64,000 nt of DNA from Owenia fusiformis. Its lineage: Eukaryota > Annelida > Polychaeta > Sabellida > Oweniidae. Shown one piece after another: positions 22,499 through 36,466 of this stretch (positions are counted from its first letter, which is position 1; each line of letters opens with the position of its first letter). Under the pieces are notes generated by a model, which saw nothing but the letters and a program-made list of their open reading frames with translations, did not search any database and was not told the origin of the DNA. Position numbers and translations under genes: made by a program. The stretch spans positions 3,844,001 to 3,908,000 of the forward strand of contig CAIIXF020000009.1 of the NCBI GenBank assembly GCA_903813345.2. The letters are read 5' to 3'.

Positions 22499-23398
22499 CA
22501 GGGTGTTCAAAAAAAACGCAACCCAAAGAAATCGCTATATCTTGAAAAATACTGTTTCAATTATATTCATATTTTCAGGTAATAAAGAAGAGACTGTGTA
22601 TGTATAGCCCCTGTAGATGGTTAGTTGTAAAACATGATGCCTTGGACACCTGCTCAAAAGACAGTTGTACTAGGAAAATACGAAAAACACAAGTCAGGCG
22701 TGACTGCAACCTCAAAAAATTAAATAACTTTCTAACCATAGTGTTTTGGCTCTTCAAATTTGGCACACATCATCTTCATTCACTGTATGGTAAATCTGTA
22801 GAGTGAAATCAAAATCACTTCAGGGACTTTACAGTTATGGTTGAAATGCTTTCAAATCGCAGTCAATTGCCCTGGTTCAGGGAGACTTAAGAAGGCATTT
22901 TGACCAGGACTGTAAAGTCCCTGGAGTGATTTTGATGAAAGTCCACAAATTCACCACACATTGAGTGAGGATAATTTGTGCCAAATCTGAAGTGCCAAAA
23001 CACCATGGTTAGAAAGTTATTTGGTTTTATTGCTGTGGCAGTCACTTCTGACTGCATTTTCATATTTTCCTAGAACAACTGTCATTTGAGCAGGTGTCCA
23101 AGGCATCATGTTTTACAACTTATTGACAACAGGAGCTATACATACACAGTCTCTTCTTTCTTTTCCTGAAAAAATGAACATAATTGAATAAGTATTTACC
23201 AAGATATAGTGATTTTCCATTCGCGTTTTTTGTATTTTGCTAGTACAACTGTCTTTTGAGCAAGTGTCCAAGACATCATGTTTTACAACTAACTAACAAC
23301 AGGGGCTATACATACACAGTCTTTTCTTTCTTTCCTGAAAATATGAACATAATTGAATGAGTATTTTCCTTGGGTTGCGTTTTTTTTTGAACACCCTG
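22499..23398. mobile_element. inverted-repeat element with CAGGGTGTTC ends and a tripled arm
   Basis: The ends pair over more than 20 bp: 'cagggtgttcaaaaaaaa' at 22499 and 'ttttttttgaacaccctg' ending at 23398. Arm sequence containing 'aagacagttgtactaggaaa' occurs forward at about 22565-22800, reverse-complemented at about 22925-23165, and again at about 23230-23398. The right end is followed by TA, the left is not. Ends of this kind are common in Tc1/mariner-like elements. No transposase remains. Confidence 0.65.
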
Positions 23399-23399
23399 T

Positions 23400-24098
23400 A
23401 CTTTGTTTGTAAAAATGCCAGCCATGCCTGTTCGATGGGATTTGCTACGCTTTGGCGTTGCTGTTGTCTAGTTTTCAAAAGCTTTCAGTTTTCAATCTCT
23501 GAAGCCTTACAATGAAGTTGAGGAAAAAAACAGGGTTGCCAAAGATAAACCTATCTATATTTAAAGGTGAAACTCCTAGAGGTTCATTTTTGAGTTTTGG
23601 GGTATTCCCATCACTTATTTTTAAATTGGAAGATACGTTTGAAAAATTGCTTTATCTGTGCAAAAAGAACATAAAAGAGATAAAACTTTCTAAAATTTGC
23701 CACCATTTTACAATACTTTTTACTAAACCTGTCACCTGGGGATTGTGGACATCAAGACATCAACATGTTTGGACGTTTATTTTGTTTCAATTCAGCCATA
23801 TTAAAGTCAGTAATACACACTATAACAACAAGGTTTTCCTTTCAATTCAATGGTTTATTGTTTCATTTAAGAATCCAAGTATAGTACAATACATTATGGC
23901 CAAATGGTTGGCTGTTCACAGGATGCATGAAGAGTGGGCAGTTCATACCTATGATAACGTTTAGAAAAAAGCTGCTCTGTTCTTCAATTTTATCATAAGA
24001 ATGAGATCTGATATTCTTAAGAATAGCAGAGGGCAGTCTTTTTATTTCCAACACCATAATCATAATAGTAGATTCTCTTGTACAAGTATCACACAGGC
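23400..24098. other. spacer downstream of eIF3L
   Basis: A plus-strand frame of 150 codons at 23512-23964 has no recognised motif and unremarkable composition, so I do not call it a gene. The stretch is otherwise featureless and separates the transposon cluster from the 3' end of eIF3L. Confidence 0.4.
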
Positions 24099-24104
24099 TT
24101 TATT
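24099..24104 (-). other. poly(A) signal of eIF3L
   Basis: AATAAA on the minus strand, about 65 bases beyond the eIF3L stop codon. Position and sequence are those of a standard polyadenylation hexamer. Confidence 0.7.
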
Positions 24105-24167
24105 CAATGTCATTAGAATTGAAGTGTCCATGATTACAAAATGTCTATAATCAGATAATGTATCAGT

Positions 24168-27100
24168 CTATTGTGGTTTCTTTATAATTGGCTTCAACCC
24201 TCGACTCATCTGAAAATATGATAATCATGTATCAAGTAAAATTACATGTTTTATTAAATATGATTATGATGTCCAATGCTGCTTTAAAGAAAACAACCAA
24301 TATTTGTAAACTGATCACATTTAATATGAGAAAAAATTAATGATCATCAAAAATTGTTGCTAAGTAATTCTATCTGTTAATTTTCAAAAAAACGTTCATT
24401 CCAGACCAAGTTTGAACAATTCTTTGATACTACACAATAATTTTAAGTGGGAAGATTATTGAAATCATTCAACAAACCATCTCATTCAACTAACTAACCT
24501 CCTCAAACTTGTGAATCTGTCTAATAAAGAAGTCTCCATAGCGACGGGCTACTTTGGTGTCAGCGATATGAATCATGTCCTAAAAAGGAGATCATTTGTA
24601 CTAGAATGAATTAAAAAATGTATTTAACGAACTAATGACTTATTTTTACATTATAATCAGAAAATGACTTGAAACGCAATTAATATTGTACACCACTTGG
24701 ATAAACACTAAAATTCAATACATTCTTTCAATGCACTTGAAATTTTAGATGGTGTCAATCATACATCCATAATTCTGTCTTGATTTCAGATATCAAAATC
24801 TTATTATAGTTTTCTTGAAAAAAGAATCATTGGATCAATTCTTGTTTCTTAGAAATGAATGACGTTTCTATAATTTTTCTTATTGAACCATGGGATTGAT
24901 TGCCTCCATTGATTAACGGAACAATTTAATGAAAAAATCTGAAGGGTGATTGACCCATGAAACAACACTTACCCCATCAATGTAGAAATCCACTTCTGAG
25001 GCAGACTGGAACTCTCCCTTCAAGCCACTGGTGCCCTGGGTCCAAACAATATTCTTCATCTTATGTTTGAAGCACATCAGATGAGTTCTTAGCTCATCTT
25101 CAGTCTGTAACCATAGCAACAGTAACCATTACATTAGAAGCAAATACAAAGAATAATAATTAAAAGTAAACTATTATGTTTTATCCTCAATCTGTTTTTA
25201 GCTAACAGGTGAAATATTGGAACCAAATAGGGAAACAACTATTTGAACAGGCATATAAATGTTATGATAACCCATGAGAAAAATCTTACCGTGTCCATGA
25301 ATGCAGCAAGCTTTGAGATGGGTAGGGTGGTATAGAGTTTCAGGTAGCTTCTCACTGTAGTCAACAAAGATTGTTGGGCTACTTCATCAAGGAACACTTT
25401 CAGTTGAAGGGCATAAGGCTCCTGAAGAAGTTCAACAAGACCCAGTGATAAAAAGCACTTTTTAACAAAAAATTCAAAATGGCTGCCAAGTGATTTAACA
25501 GCAGTGCCTGCATAAAACTTAATCAGATCTTGGCACTAGTCTTATTTACTAATTTTTCCATGGAGGCTTGATGTTTGCACTCGTTAATACAAGTATAAGA
25601 CATATGTATTTACAAAAAATGGTTTTACAACATACCTTGTGATAGTTAGTCTGCCCAGCTTCGTAATTTGGTGGTACAGGGGAGAGAAACTTGGGGCAGG
25701 CATATGCGAAACTGTTCTCAAATTCGGCCATTTCACCTTTCTGCATACGCAGCATACGATCACCAAACTTCTCACGGAGCTGTGAGTGGACACTCTCATC
25801 TATCCTCATTGGGTGAAGAGTCAGGCAGATTGCCAGGAGAGTGTACATCTGTTCATTTTGTTTATTGATCTAAATTAGGCAAAAAAGAATGAATATTAAA
25901 TGTAAATAAATTAGAAATTTTTTCAAGCATATGAATGATGCTCATGGAAACTATGCCATCTCTGGGGCTCTTGATAACATGTAATTTGTGCTCCTCAGTT
26001 TTATATGATATTTGTCTCCACATCTGCTGAAAATGATTGTCATGTTCCGCAAAAGTTAATCAGGGGCTTCATCAATAGCAAGCAGCCGTTTCCATGTTAA
26101 AATTATAATTTCCAATAATTTTCCCGTTGTTTTCATTCATTCATTCTGCATTCCGGTTTTCAAAAATTCTACTGAAACCCGTCATGTTTCCTAAATTCCT
26201 TTTAATTGGTTCCCAATATACAATTTCAATCAATTTCTGTAAACTTTGGATATCTGAGTTTTTAATTAAAAATATTTCAACAAAAAAATTACAAGGCATT
26301 AACATAATAAATGTCACCACATGCCATTTGTTACAGACACCCACTGAACACTGACCATAAAAAAGTTTAAGACTATGACAATATGTCACCACCTCAGGTG
26401 GTAACATAAAGAGGACTCTGTCATCCTCACTTGTAAATATTTAGCCTAAAATTGAATAAATGAAGCTAAAAAAAGGGATAAAAAAACAAAACACCAGACC
26501 CAAAATTAAAATTTATGGAGAATTACTAAAAAAAATCTAAAATAAAGACCACACCCAAAACACTGCCTATTCCTTACTTGATGTTGACTATACTCAGTCA
26601 TACCAAATAAAATCTACAATCGTGACACAACATAACATGTTTACATGCAATCTGTACTTATGTTGTTAAAAGAGTAAATTGAGGGGTGCAAAGTAATTGT
26701 CAAATCAAAATGCTTTATTTACACCTTCAACTGGCTTTCATACAACCCATTTTTCTGATAATGTTACTGGACCTTTTATTAATGGAAAACTTTCTCAATA
26801 AATAAATAAATATCATGCTGGAAAAGTACATGCTGAAAAAATGTAAACCATTTGATATTCAAAAGCACCTCACCTGGTCATAGAGATTGACTTTATTCTG
26901 GAACATTTGCTTGGTGCGCTGTATGTACAACAAGATGTTAGAAAGGGTTCTAATGGCATCCTGGTAGCGGCGCATCATCATGTAGGCAAACCCGACATAG
27001 TAGAAAGTTGTAATCTGACATGCGGGTACTCGAGAGTACATGTTCTGAAGTAAAAAAGGGGAGATATTTCAAACAGTATTAAATTCTCATTGAGGCAGAA

Positions 27101-30100
27101 TTTTGGTACACAATTAGTTAGTCTATAGAATCCCCCATTCGCTTTGTCTGTCCATCAGTGTGCCTTAAGCCCTCCCTTCAATCAATAGTTTTTGAACAAG
27201 TAATGCTCACACCTATTTAATGCTAATCCAAAATGGTAATTCATACCTTAAATCCCAGTTCCAATTTTTGCCACATTCATGAGAAATAAGCTGTTTTCAC
27301 CATTTGAGTCCTTTATACAATTGAAATGACTGTACACTTATTTCAACATAAATGTTAAACTAGCCAATGATGGGAAAAATAAACAAATGACACATTTTGA
27401 AAACCATTTCTTAATCTTGGAATGGATATCAAATGAATAATTCACAAAAACTGAAATGTGTGTATTTAGGATTAACAAACATCCATGTGTATTTGATGAA
27501 ATTACTCCTATTAAGATCCAAACTCTTACCTTTTTGTTAAAATCAATGTTTTCCAGAACTTTCAATGCCTGGTAGTAGTCGCCTAGCAATGAGTGTAACC
27601 GTAGCAACCCTACTAAACTGAAGTATCCCAACATCTTGTAGAGGGAATGACGGCCAAAGTCTCCAGCAACACTATCTGGGTCACCTTGAAACATGTAAAC
27701 AATATTCATAAAACATTTTGCACATATTGGTACAGTCGGCTTATTAACAGTGGAATGATAAGAATTGAAACAAGACAACCGGGTCAAATTCTAATTTACT
27801 CAACAAAATGGCAGCCTAAAATGTAATAAGATTTTCGTACTAAGAAGTGTTTCTAAAAATTTCAAATAAATCCAATTCAAACAGTTTACCTTTGAAAATC
27901 ACAAGATGTGAGACTGCTCACCAAGCAAATTGACAACAAAGAGCACTCTAGGGTGCAATTAAAAAGGTGTGCATATAAAACATATGATTGCATAAATAAT
28001 CCAATATACCTCCACTTGTATAGATCTCTAGTTGTTTGTTGATGCTGGACTTATCAACCAGAGAGTGGAGTACATTCAGCACACTGTGTACATTCCAGAT
28101 CTAAAAACAATAAAAACAAAAATGTCATGATATGTTTACATTCATTGCTCATTTAAAAGTTTGAGTGATAACTCCCATTCTGGAACAGGTGTGCAGTGGA
28201 TTCTGAAAAAATGGGCTGTCAAATTTGCTACCTTGTGAATAAATACCCCTACTCGGGTAGCAATAATAGCTCATGGTTAAATTTCAAAAATCTCTACTCC
28301 AAGGATCAAGCATTATATCAAACTTCCACCACCTCAAAAATAGCTACCATGGTCTTTCTTACAAGTATGAATGTTAAATTAAGTCCAGCCCTAATTACTC
28401 AGATGCGAGTAGGTAGTTACCAGTTTCGCCACCAGGTGGCTGATTCGGGGGAAATAACATGGCAGGGTATTACAAAATTCCCTTAAACTTGAATATGCAT
28501 CAGTTTTAGTGGTTCACTTTTCCAATTACCCTTATGTATGTGATAGTTATACAAATTAAAATATGTCCAGTAAAAGAAAATATTATCTGCCCAACACAAG
28601 AAAAGATATTTCACTTTTTGTGGTTTTACAACATGGCCTCTATGGGGAATCTCCCCGACCTAGAAGTCACATTTTTAAAGAAAATAAAATTTTCAAAGTT
28701 TATAAACTCTTTTCAAAACCACATTTCTAAATGTAGATTTACATGTAGATTCCAAATATGACATCAGTTTGACTGAATTGTGAATTTTTAATGACGTAAA
28801 TCAAGATTATTTCCACTCGCATCTGGGATATTGTGGAAAATCCAGTGTACATGAACAATTTTGTTTTAAATTACCTTGGGGAAACCAAGGAACTATGACC
28901 ATGAAGCAAATGCCAACCATTTATTTTGGCAGAAAATGGACTGCACATGAACAGTTATGTTTTTACTTTGCATAATTCATGTTACCTTGGGGTTGTCCCT
29001 GAGTACAAGGATCTCATTCTCCGTCTTTTTCTGGAGCTTGCATCTATACTGGATGAAAGATTGGAACTGGAAGTAGAAAATGAAATGTAACAGATAACAG
29101 AAATATAATACCCGATTCATAAACAAGTTCAAGGTCAATTTAGTATTTCACCTCAGTAATATGGTTCATCACTACATTTCCACGTATGTTTAAATGATCA
29201 TTTATGTTCACATATCAGCTACATAGAGTCTTGATTTAGTGGCCAAATAAACATGGAAGAATTCATCAGAACATTTTATGCCTCAGACACTCCATATATT
29301 GCTGTGATGCAGTGTGAAAATAGCATGGGTTGAATCTAACTTTTTGTTTTTGGATAAAAAATTGTTTAACATCAAATTTTAACAAAATGCTTTTTATAGC
29401 TGTTGTTATAGTAACACTCTCGTGATTAGAGGTAAATAAATATACATTACAATACAATAGATCAGGTCAAATAATATAAAAAGATTTTGAATTTTCAATT
29501 TCAATTTTCACTTAAACTGATTGTCATTGGGATAAAATGTCTCAGATATGACTTTAATGCTCCTCCTCCCTTTGTAAATGTTATTTCACCAAAAATGTTT
29601 TGACCATTTTTCTTACCTGGTATATGAACTCATCTATGATATCCCACAGCCATTGGTTAGGTAGCTCAAGAGGTACTGGACCCTCAGCATCTAGAAATCA
29701 AATATAACATTCACATATCTCACTAATCTGAACATGTCAAATTCCATTACATATGTGATTAACCCGGGTAGGTTAAACTGAAGAGTGTATGACATTTAAT
29801 TTAGATATTCAGACTTGCATGATGTAACATAAATGAGCCAGGCCACAGGAAAATGGGTCTTATCACAGATTTTTTCAATATTCTGATTTTTTGTTTATCT
29901 TAAAAAGCACAAAAAAACTTTCAAATGAGCCATGGCTTATGTCCTAACAATTTTTCCTTGCATATATAGACCAAAAATTCGGATCTGAATTGAGCACATT
30001 TTCCTCTTAACATTTTGCCTCTGTAGCACAATTTTAATTTTTGTGATAAGACTGGTTTTCCTATGGCCAGGCTCAATGCGTTATTCATTAATAAGACATT

Positions 30101-33100
30101 CATCTCTTTCTCATGAGCTTAACTTCATCTACTGTACTCTTAAAAGTAGAGGCAATTCCTTCATCTTCCAAGTTCACAGTACAAATACCACAAAGGCTAC
30201 ATCAGCATCAACACTGTAAAATCCTCTGCATTAGTGAAAGGCTTGAGTGGCTTAATGAATCTGATCTAAACCTTTAAAATCATCTGCATTAGTCAGAGGC
30301 TTGTGAGGCTTAATGATTCTGATCCAAAACTTTAAATTCCTCTGCATTAGTCAGAGGCTTGTGAGGCTTAATGAATCTGATCCAGGGTAGAAATCAACTT
30401 ACTGAGGATATAGTTGAAGAGATTGCAGTAATTGTAGTAAGACTCAAACCTCTGCTCCTGAGTTGGACCACTCTGAAAAGTTAAATGGGTTATGTTAACT
30501 GAATTTATCCTGAGGGAAATATTATTTATACACCCAAGAATTCAAAATGTTTCATAAGGTTTATCTTTACTGGGTGTAGGGAGAATAATATTAATACATT
30601 TATTTACTCAGATTGAAAAGTTTATAAAGGTTATGTTTGATGGTTTTATCCAGAGGGAAATACCATTTATCTATCCAAAACTTTAGTTTGGGATTGACTT
30701 CTAAACATTTTGGACCAGAAAATACAAAATCGAAATTCAAGCAAGTTGGCACCATGCTATTTATAAACTGTTCATGAAAAATTCAGCTGGTCCCGATAAG
30801 AATAGAACAAACTGAACTTGTGCTTTACTAAAAGCAATACACTGATTCAGAGCTAATCCCCAGCTGTTTATGACAATAAATACAAAAGGCACTATGATGC
30901 AAAATGTCACCCCTGCCATTTGTTACAGATGCTGAACTCCAACCTCTGTCATAAAAAGTTTGAGACTATAATTTTAATGCTATAATTTTTTACTTACTGG
31001 TAAATAATAATTATTCACTTACTGGTACTCTAGCGTATATGTGTCTGTAGTAAAGCTCTTTGTAAAGTATCAGAAACAGGTGGTCTACAAAAGAATGAAT
31101 TAAAGGTACAGTATTAAAAAAAATCTCTTCTCAAACACACTACTGATATTTGGCCATGCTTTTTTCACTTTAATACTACTATATGAATAGTTCATTCTTC
31201 GAAGGTTTATCTCATAACAATTCTAGCAAAGAGGCACCAAAAATAGAGTGAATGATTTATTTTATCATTTACAGTTATATTTACTTTTCTCTGATTGGGT
31301 AAGTCCAAATAAGGACATTTAAATGTTGGTATTGTTCATAAATCACCAACTTTTACAGAGAATTATATTGATATCTATGTTAAACCAACTTGGCAATTTT
31401 TCAGATTTTTTCTTATTTTCAAACTTTTTTTAAACCATTGCTGTGCAAAATTGAGATATTCAATAAAAGAGAGGGGTAATCACCATTCTGCACAATAGGT
31501 GCCACTGCCTCAGCTTCAGGCCAGGGTGTGGTTTTGAAAAATCTGTCTGTCAATTTGTTGAAGCTGAAAATACATGTGTAATCAATAAAAAAAATCAATA
31601 CCATTGTGGTAATACAATTCAAGTCATAAATGAGTGAGTGTTAAATATGAAAGAGTGTACTATGGCGGTAAAACATTAAAATATGAGTTATTGACTGCTA
31701 AACCAGTTCCTAGTTTCACTTAATGGAGACTCAAGTGCGTGATTATTGCAATAGATTACAGTGCCAGTATCCTCCAGTCTCTTTTTCAATGTTGTGAGAA
31801 TGCTGTCTTTATATTTATTAAATCTATGCCTAAGATGACAGGTAATTCGATATATGGCCCATACATCAATGTCACCAAGGCACATATACTGTGGGGAGAT
31901 ACTTTGGCCCATGGGAATGCAAAAGATTCTCAGCTTTTCCTGACAAGCTTCACTCACCCACTTTCATAAGAGTTCTGTATTTCATAAACATGACCTTCTT
32001 GGATGTTCTTCCTAAAGTATGTCAGGAAGTTCTTTATCACCTCAGGTATAATGTAGGTGTGTTGCTGTTGTTGACGTTCATATTCCAAATCTGCTCTTGG
32101 GTCGCCTAATAAAGATATATATGGTTTAACTTAAACAGGTATTTCTATATTGCAATGAATTAAAAACTGGATGAGTGTACTGCACTGTTTATTTAAATAA
32201 CTTATCATGAAAACAGTTTGCTTTATTCGATGGCCAAGCTCAAAGGCAGAGTCGGATTAAGTTAACAACCTTTCTAAATTGCAAAAAAATGTTTTATTTT
32301 GGGCTAGTACCATTTCCTTGCCATGCCTATTCCCAAAAATGGAAAAATGTCCCAGGAAATCTAACTTAACATATTATTTCCGAAGATTTATGTTTTAGAG
32401 ATAGTCACTTACTTTATCCTTTCTTTTACCAGACATTGATATTTTGGGAGATAATTTCAGATGGTAAAGAATTTATAGGAGGTTTAGTCAACTTACTGGT
32501 CACACTCTATATGTGATTCTGAATTGAAAATATATACATTTTGTTTAATATTTCAATTTTCGCCAGTTCTTTAAAATTTGTATATTTAAATAATGCCTTT
32601 CCAGACATACCTGTGTGCATGGAGTAGTCCTCGTAGCTGTTAAAGGCATACGGATCTGTGAACTGAAAAAATAAAAAGAATGTTTAGCACTCACACGAGC
32701 CAAGGGTATCACTTTTAGTCTAAATAATAAAGAAAAAATTATCCAACACGACTCACTCCAGCCTTGTTGGTTTTGGTCAAATAATATTGCAAATATCAGA
32801 TTCTTGTCATCTCAAAACAACAATGAAGTATATCATTGCTGGATAGATAGATAATGTGTATGGAAACATGATATAAAATACATCCTGATGCATCCTAGAT
32901 AAATAAACTGTTTTAAAATCAAGTGTTAACATTGGGATGAGATTTCTTTAGGCTAGATTGTGGGAAACACATTTCCGACCTGTCTGTCTTACCAAAGTGC
33001 AACACATCATAGAATTTACTTTGAGCGTCTTTGAGCATGCACAATATCAAAGAGATAAAAAGTTAAATGAAATTTAAATGTAAAACAGACTTACTCCTTC

Positions 33101-35230
33101 ATTCATTCCATTTTGTTTTGATATAGCCTACTTTATTTTGAGCATGCAATGCATGCACCTAGTTAGTCACTTTAAACTAGTGGCGTAGATAAGTGCTCAC
33201 AGGCCCGTAGCCAGGATTTGCCAAGGGGGGTTCACTTTTTGAAAAATTCCAGGGGGGTTCACTTTTGACAATTTTGGTCAAAAAAATGGCCAAAATCACT
33301 TAAAAAGCGCTCAGCATGGTGAAAAACTGCATGATTTTGAAAGAATTTTTGGCCAGGGGGGGATTCACCAGAAACCATTTGAACCCCGGATTAATCCGCT
33401 CTCGCATTGACGGGTTAAACTATATTTTCCCAGTGAGATGGCGGTGCAATCTTTGATTACATGTTAGTCAAATCATACCCATCATTCATTTGTCATTTAG
33501 ACACAATATCTATGTCTGGGTCTGAATTATGCATAGTAAAGTAAATATAGATATGCAATTTTAAATTGATGAGTCCCGAAATAAGTGCACACGTGTTTAA
33601 ACTCAAAACTTCAAGAATTCATGAAAAAGTAAGTCTTTTAACATTTCATTTCTTATTTTTGGATATTACAGCGAATAAACAAGAGAAAAATCAGTGACAG
33701 TAGGTGATAATAGGTCACTGAATTTTCTTGAAAAATAACATGTGACTCTATTGAGGATTGCATCAAAATTCCGAACATGCAGTTTGACCTTAAAGACACG
33801 CCTAGTATTTAATTGTAGTTATTGACATAGTATGATGATTTAAACTACTTAGACTGTCAAAGTCTAAAATGTCACCAGCGACCAGACTGTCATATTTTCA
33901 GAGGTCTGATTGTAATTCATGGATAATGGGAAGTTCTCCATTAAATACTGAATACTTCAGGATTAGCATCTTGAATCAGAAAAACAGGCTCCGCCCTGAG
34001 ATGTCGTTATTCACTGACATTACAACTGGCAACAAATTCTATACTTTTGAAAGGTTCGGGTTCATACCTTTATCCCAATCCCCTGTTATGTGTTTTGAAT
34101 TTTTTAGTTTTGGAGTAAGACCAAATCTTGCTATTTAAAATCTGAAGCAGGAAAAATATTCAAAATGGCAGCATTTGAATCTTTAATTACGGCATCCTTT
34201 AGATCGGCCTATTCACTCACGACAGGTGGAGTGAGTTTCAAAAGCAATATTTCAGATTTGGTTCATTATTTGACCGATGAAGCCAGTTTGAGGTGAGAAA
34301 AAATTATATTTCTCATTGAAGTGTTCCTCACTGAAGGTGTTCCAGGAGAATCAAGTGAACAGAACAAGTCAAAAATAATTTTTAAATTTTCCCTAGGCCT
34401 ATTTTTTTCAAATTTCATTCAGCACTTGAAGGGTAACCTATAGATTTACTTCGGTCCAAAGCCTTCTCTATATTCCGGCTTTGAGTAGAAAGATTGAGCG
34501 GCCTTTGTATTGTAAATCATTGTGTCACACGCACCGTAAATACGGCATAATAATATGAAATATACCTCTATGTATAGATTTGATGTACAGCTCCGTCTGA
34601 CTCTATTGTTATATTTGATTTCTTAAGCGAGAATAATTTCAAAGTTTCCTCCATTTATTCATGTCCGGAACCGGAAGCCATTTTATAGCTACAGCGAGAA
34701 ATTTTCACCATGTGTCAAGCCCCGAAAAGAAATTTTGAAATATCTAAATCCAGACAAGCAACGCTTCATCCTAAATATAATTAATATTCTTAAAATTATT
34801 TATAAAATTTATTAAAAATGATTTCTAGCTGCGTGTAGCAAATTTTACATATGAAATACGAGTACATACGAAATCAATGAAGTTACATCTACTAGAGACT
34901 CGAGTAACTATAGATAACATGGGGGCTTCTGTTCACTATGGTATAATTCTTATTTCAAAATGCAAGTGTTTCTGTTTCTCTTACAACAGTGAGCCTTATC
35001 ATATAACTGGTAGGTGGAAGCAACAAACGTGAGAAAAGGTCAGATTGAAAGACATAAATTTTGATGGTCAAATCAGAGATAAAAGATCCGAGGTCGGAGA
35101 TAAAAAAACCGGCAAAATTAGCCAAGAGAATTTAGCAAGAAATTGTGGTAACATCGAGCGAAATTAATGATAAACTAGGTAAATAACTTACCTCGCCTTC
35201 AACAAAATCCTCACTCTCCCGGTAGCTCAT
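24168..35230 (-). CDS. EIF3L: eukaryotic translation initiation factor 3 subunit L, complete, 16 exons
   Basis: Minus-strand coding exons: 35192-35230, 32611-32662, 31958-32105, 31484-31563, 31023-31084, 30403-30472, 29617-29690, 28986-29066, 28010-28100, 27530-27684, 26874-27044, 25636-25869, 25290-25421, 24973-25104, 24499-24579 and 24168-24209. All junctions are GT..AG, and phases join to one frame of 547 residues plus TAG; human eIF3L has 564. Diagnostic family blocks are present: [106 protein letters not shown] and [13 protein letters not shown]. eIF3L is a cytoplasmic PCI-domain subunit of the eIF3 complex, which assists mRNA recruitment to the 40S ribosome; the PCI region is the C-terminal third. 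The N-terminus is shorter than in vertebrates and the last exon ([13 protein letters not shown]) diverges. Intron 8 carries a MITE and intron 1 (2.5 kb) a possible exon on the other strand. Confidence 0.97.
28399..28827. mobile_element. MITE in eIF3L intron 8, complete copy
   Basis: The ends CTCAGATGCGAGT and ACTCGCATCTGGG are inverted over about 11 bp. The body, with phrases such as 'ccaggtggctgattcggggg' and 'aatctccccgacctagaag', is repeated in the same orientation at 38284-38695 with good conservation. It lies wholly inside the intron between exons 28986-29066 and 28010-28100. Confidence 0.7.
33200..33410. repeat. dispersed repeat starting 'aggcccgtagccagg' in eIF3L intron 1
   Basis: The phrase 'aggcccgtagccagg' starts a G-rich stretch with repeated 'ggggttcactttt' motifs. 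The same opening occurs at 42239. Starts of this kind are frequent in animal hAT-type MITEs, but I could not find a matching right end. Confidence 0.35.
34165..34292 (+). CDS. candidate first coding exon on the opposite strand within eIF3L intron 1
   Basis: An ATG in strong context (caaaATGGCAGC) opens a frame of 42 codons and 2 bases that runs to a good splice donor, TTTGAG followed by GTGAGA; read on, it stops at once. The peptide starts [18 protein letters not shown] and ends HYLTDEASL, protein-like composition without a family I know. No second exon was identified before the eIF3L first exon, about 900 bases further on. It could be the start of a nested or overlapping gene, a transposon exon or chance. 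Confidence 0.25.
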
Positions 35231-35280
35231 CTTGTAGAGCTTAGATTATGAAAAATGTGGGCTTTTTCTGAAAAAACGTG

Positions 35281-35334
35281 AAGACCGGAAGTACATTGGT
35301 TGATTTCCGGTTGCGCAGAAGTCACTGCGCATGA
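35281..35334. promoter_or_regulatory. probable eIF3L core promoter
   Basis: Some 50-105 bases upstream of the eIF3L start codon lie a CCGGAAGT ETS site (35285-35292), a CCAAT box on the minus strand (35295-35299), a second ETS core TTCCGG (35305-35310), and two TGCGCA NRF1-like half-sites near 35312 and 35326. This TATA-less combination is typical of housekeeping translation-factor promoters. Transcription would run leftward. Confidence 0.55.
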
Positions 35335-35854
35335 GAGGAAAGAGGGAAAGCTCCCGGCATACCTTATAACACCACTCCACTATGCCAGCCTGGGTATGCC
35401 AGTATCTGGTTAATTTGTTTTTAGTGGTCTTTGAACGTCACAACACAACACAACTCCAATATGAGGATAATCTGGATCCGAACCATTGCACAAATCTTGA
35501 TTATTCCTCTTAGAGCCTGTGTTTTAAAATTTATTCGGGCGGCCACAGTCAGGGCATGGCCAAACTACAATTATACAAACTACAATGACATTTAAAAAAT
35601 ATGCAGTTTAATTAATCCAAGGATCGGAGATATTGTGTTGTGAATGTGATGGGCCTGGTTGCAATGCCCTCAGCTCACGTGGCGGGGTACCTTTTTTACC
35701 TTTGGTAGGCCTATGGCAATGGGCCCTTTTAAGATCTGCTATGAAAATGCCCCCCCCCCCCCCAACTGAAATTGGAATGAGGACTTTTGAGATACGACAA
35801 TGGTCGGCTTTCCCACTTTCTGTTGAGAATGTTACCTCTCATTTTTGGTATGAC

Positions 35855-36222
35855 TTAAAGGTGCAATAATTAGTGCAGAGGGGTCATTCAACGATCATGG
35901 ACCAGTGTCAAAATATATTTAAGTTTGGATATTTCATCAAGACTAACATCTATTTTTATTATCTACAAAGAAACCCCCGAGATAAACATTATTTTAGCTG
36001 ATATTCCTCTTGAAACATGGTGGATCTTAAAAATATAAAAGTGGAAGTCCCCTTTTTGAAACTTCTGAATTTACACTTCTTAATGCTGAAATTGATAATT
36101 TATCCATACATTTTAAGAAAATAGGTATGTCAAAGAAGTTGTTAAATCAAATGTTGCCTTGATAGCTCAGAAAAAATGAAAAAAAAATCTTATTTTCTCT
36201 ACAGTCCTTAATGCCCCTTTAA
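35855..36222. mobile_element. TTAA-flanked MITE family 2, copy 1
   Basis: Starts TTAAAGGTGCA and ends TGCCCCTTTAA, so inverted ends sit within TTAA sites. The body ('ttcaacgatcatggaccagt', 'cagctgatattcctctt') is repeated at 59348-59971, which is longer through an internal insertion. Confidence 0.7.
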
Positions 36223-36466
36223 ACTTTGGTCTTGTAGTTACACATATCCTCAACATGAAGTTGTTTTGGATCGTTTTCCTTAAATACATGCATTCCTCTC
36301 GGGGCTTTTTTGAATGGCCTTGGTCTTACATCTGCATTGGTATGACATTGGTCCCTATATTCTATATATATTATAGTAGGCAAATTGGAAAGAATACTAA
36401 CTGGCTAAGGGAAGCGTGAAAATGTCGCATTTTCGAGGCAATTTTTAGATCAATTCATTATCTTAA

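Noticed and set aside
23512-23964. 150-codon plus-strand frame
   Set aside because: Composition is not protein-like, no motif is recognised, and it lies between a transposon and the eIF3L 3' end.
33869-34138. 89-codon plus-strand frame upstream of the candidate exon
   Set aside because: Ends in a stop before the better-supported ATG at 34165 and shows no motif.
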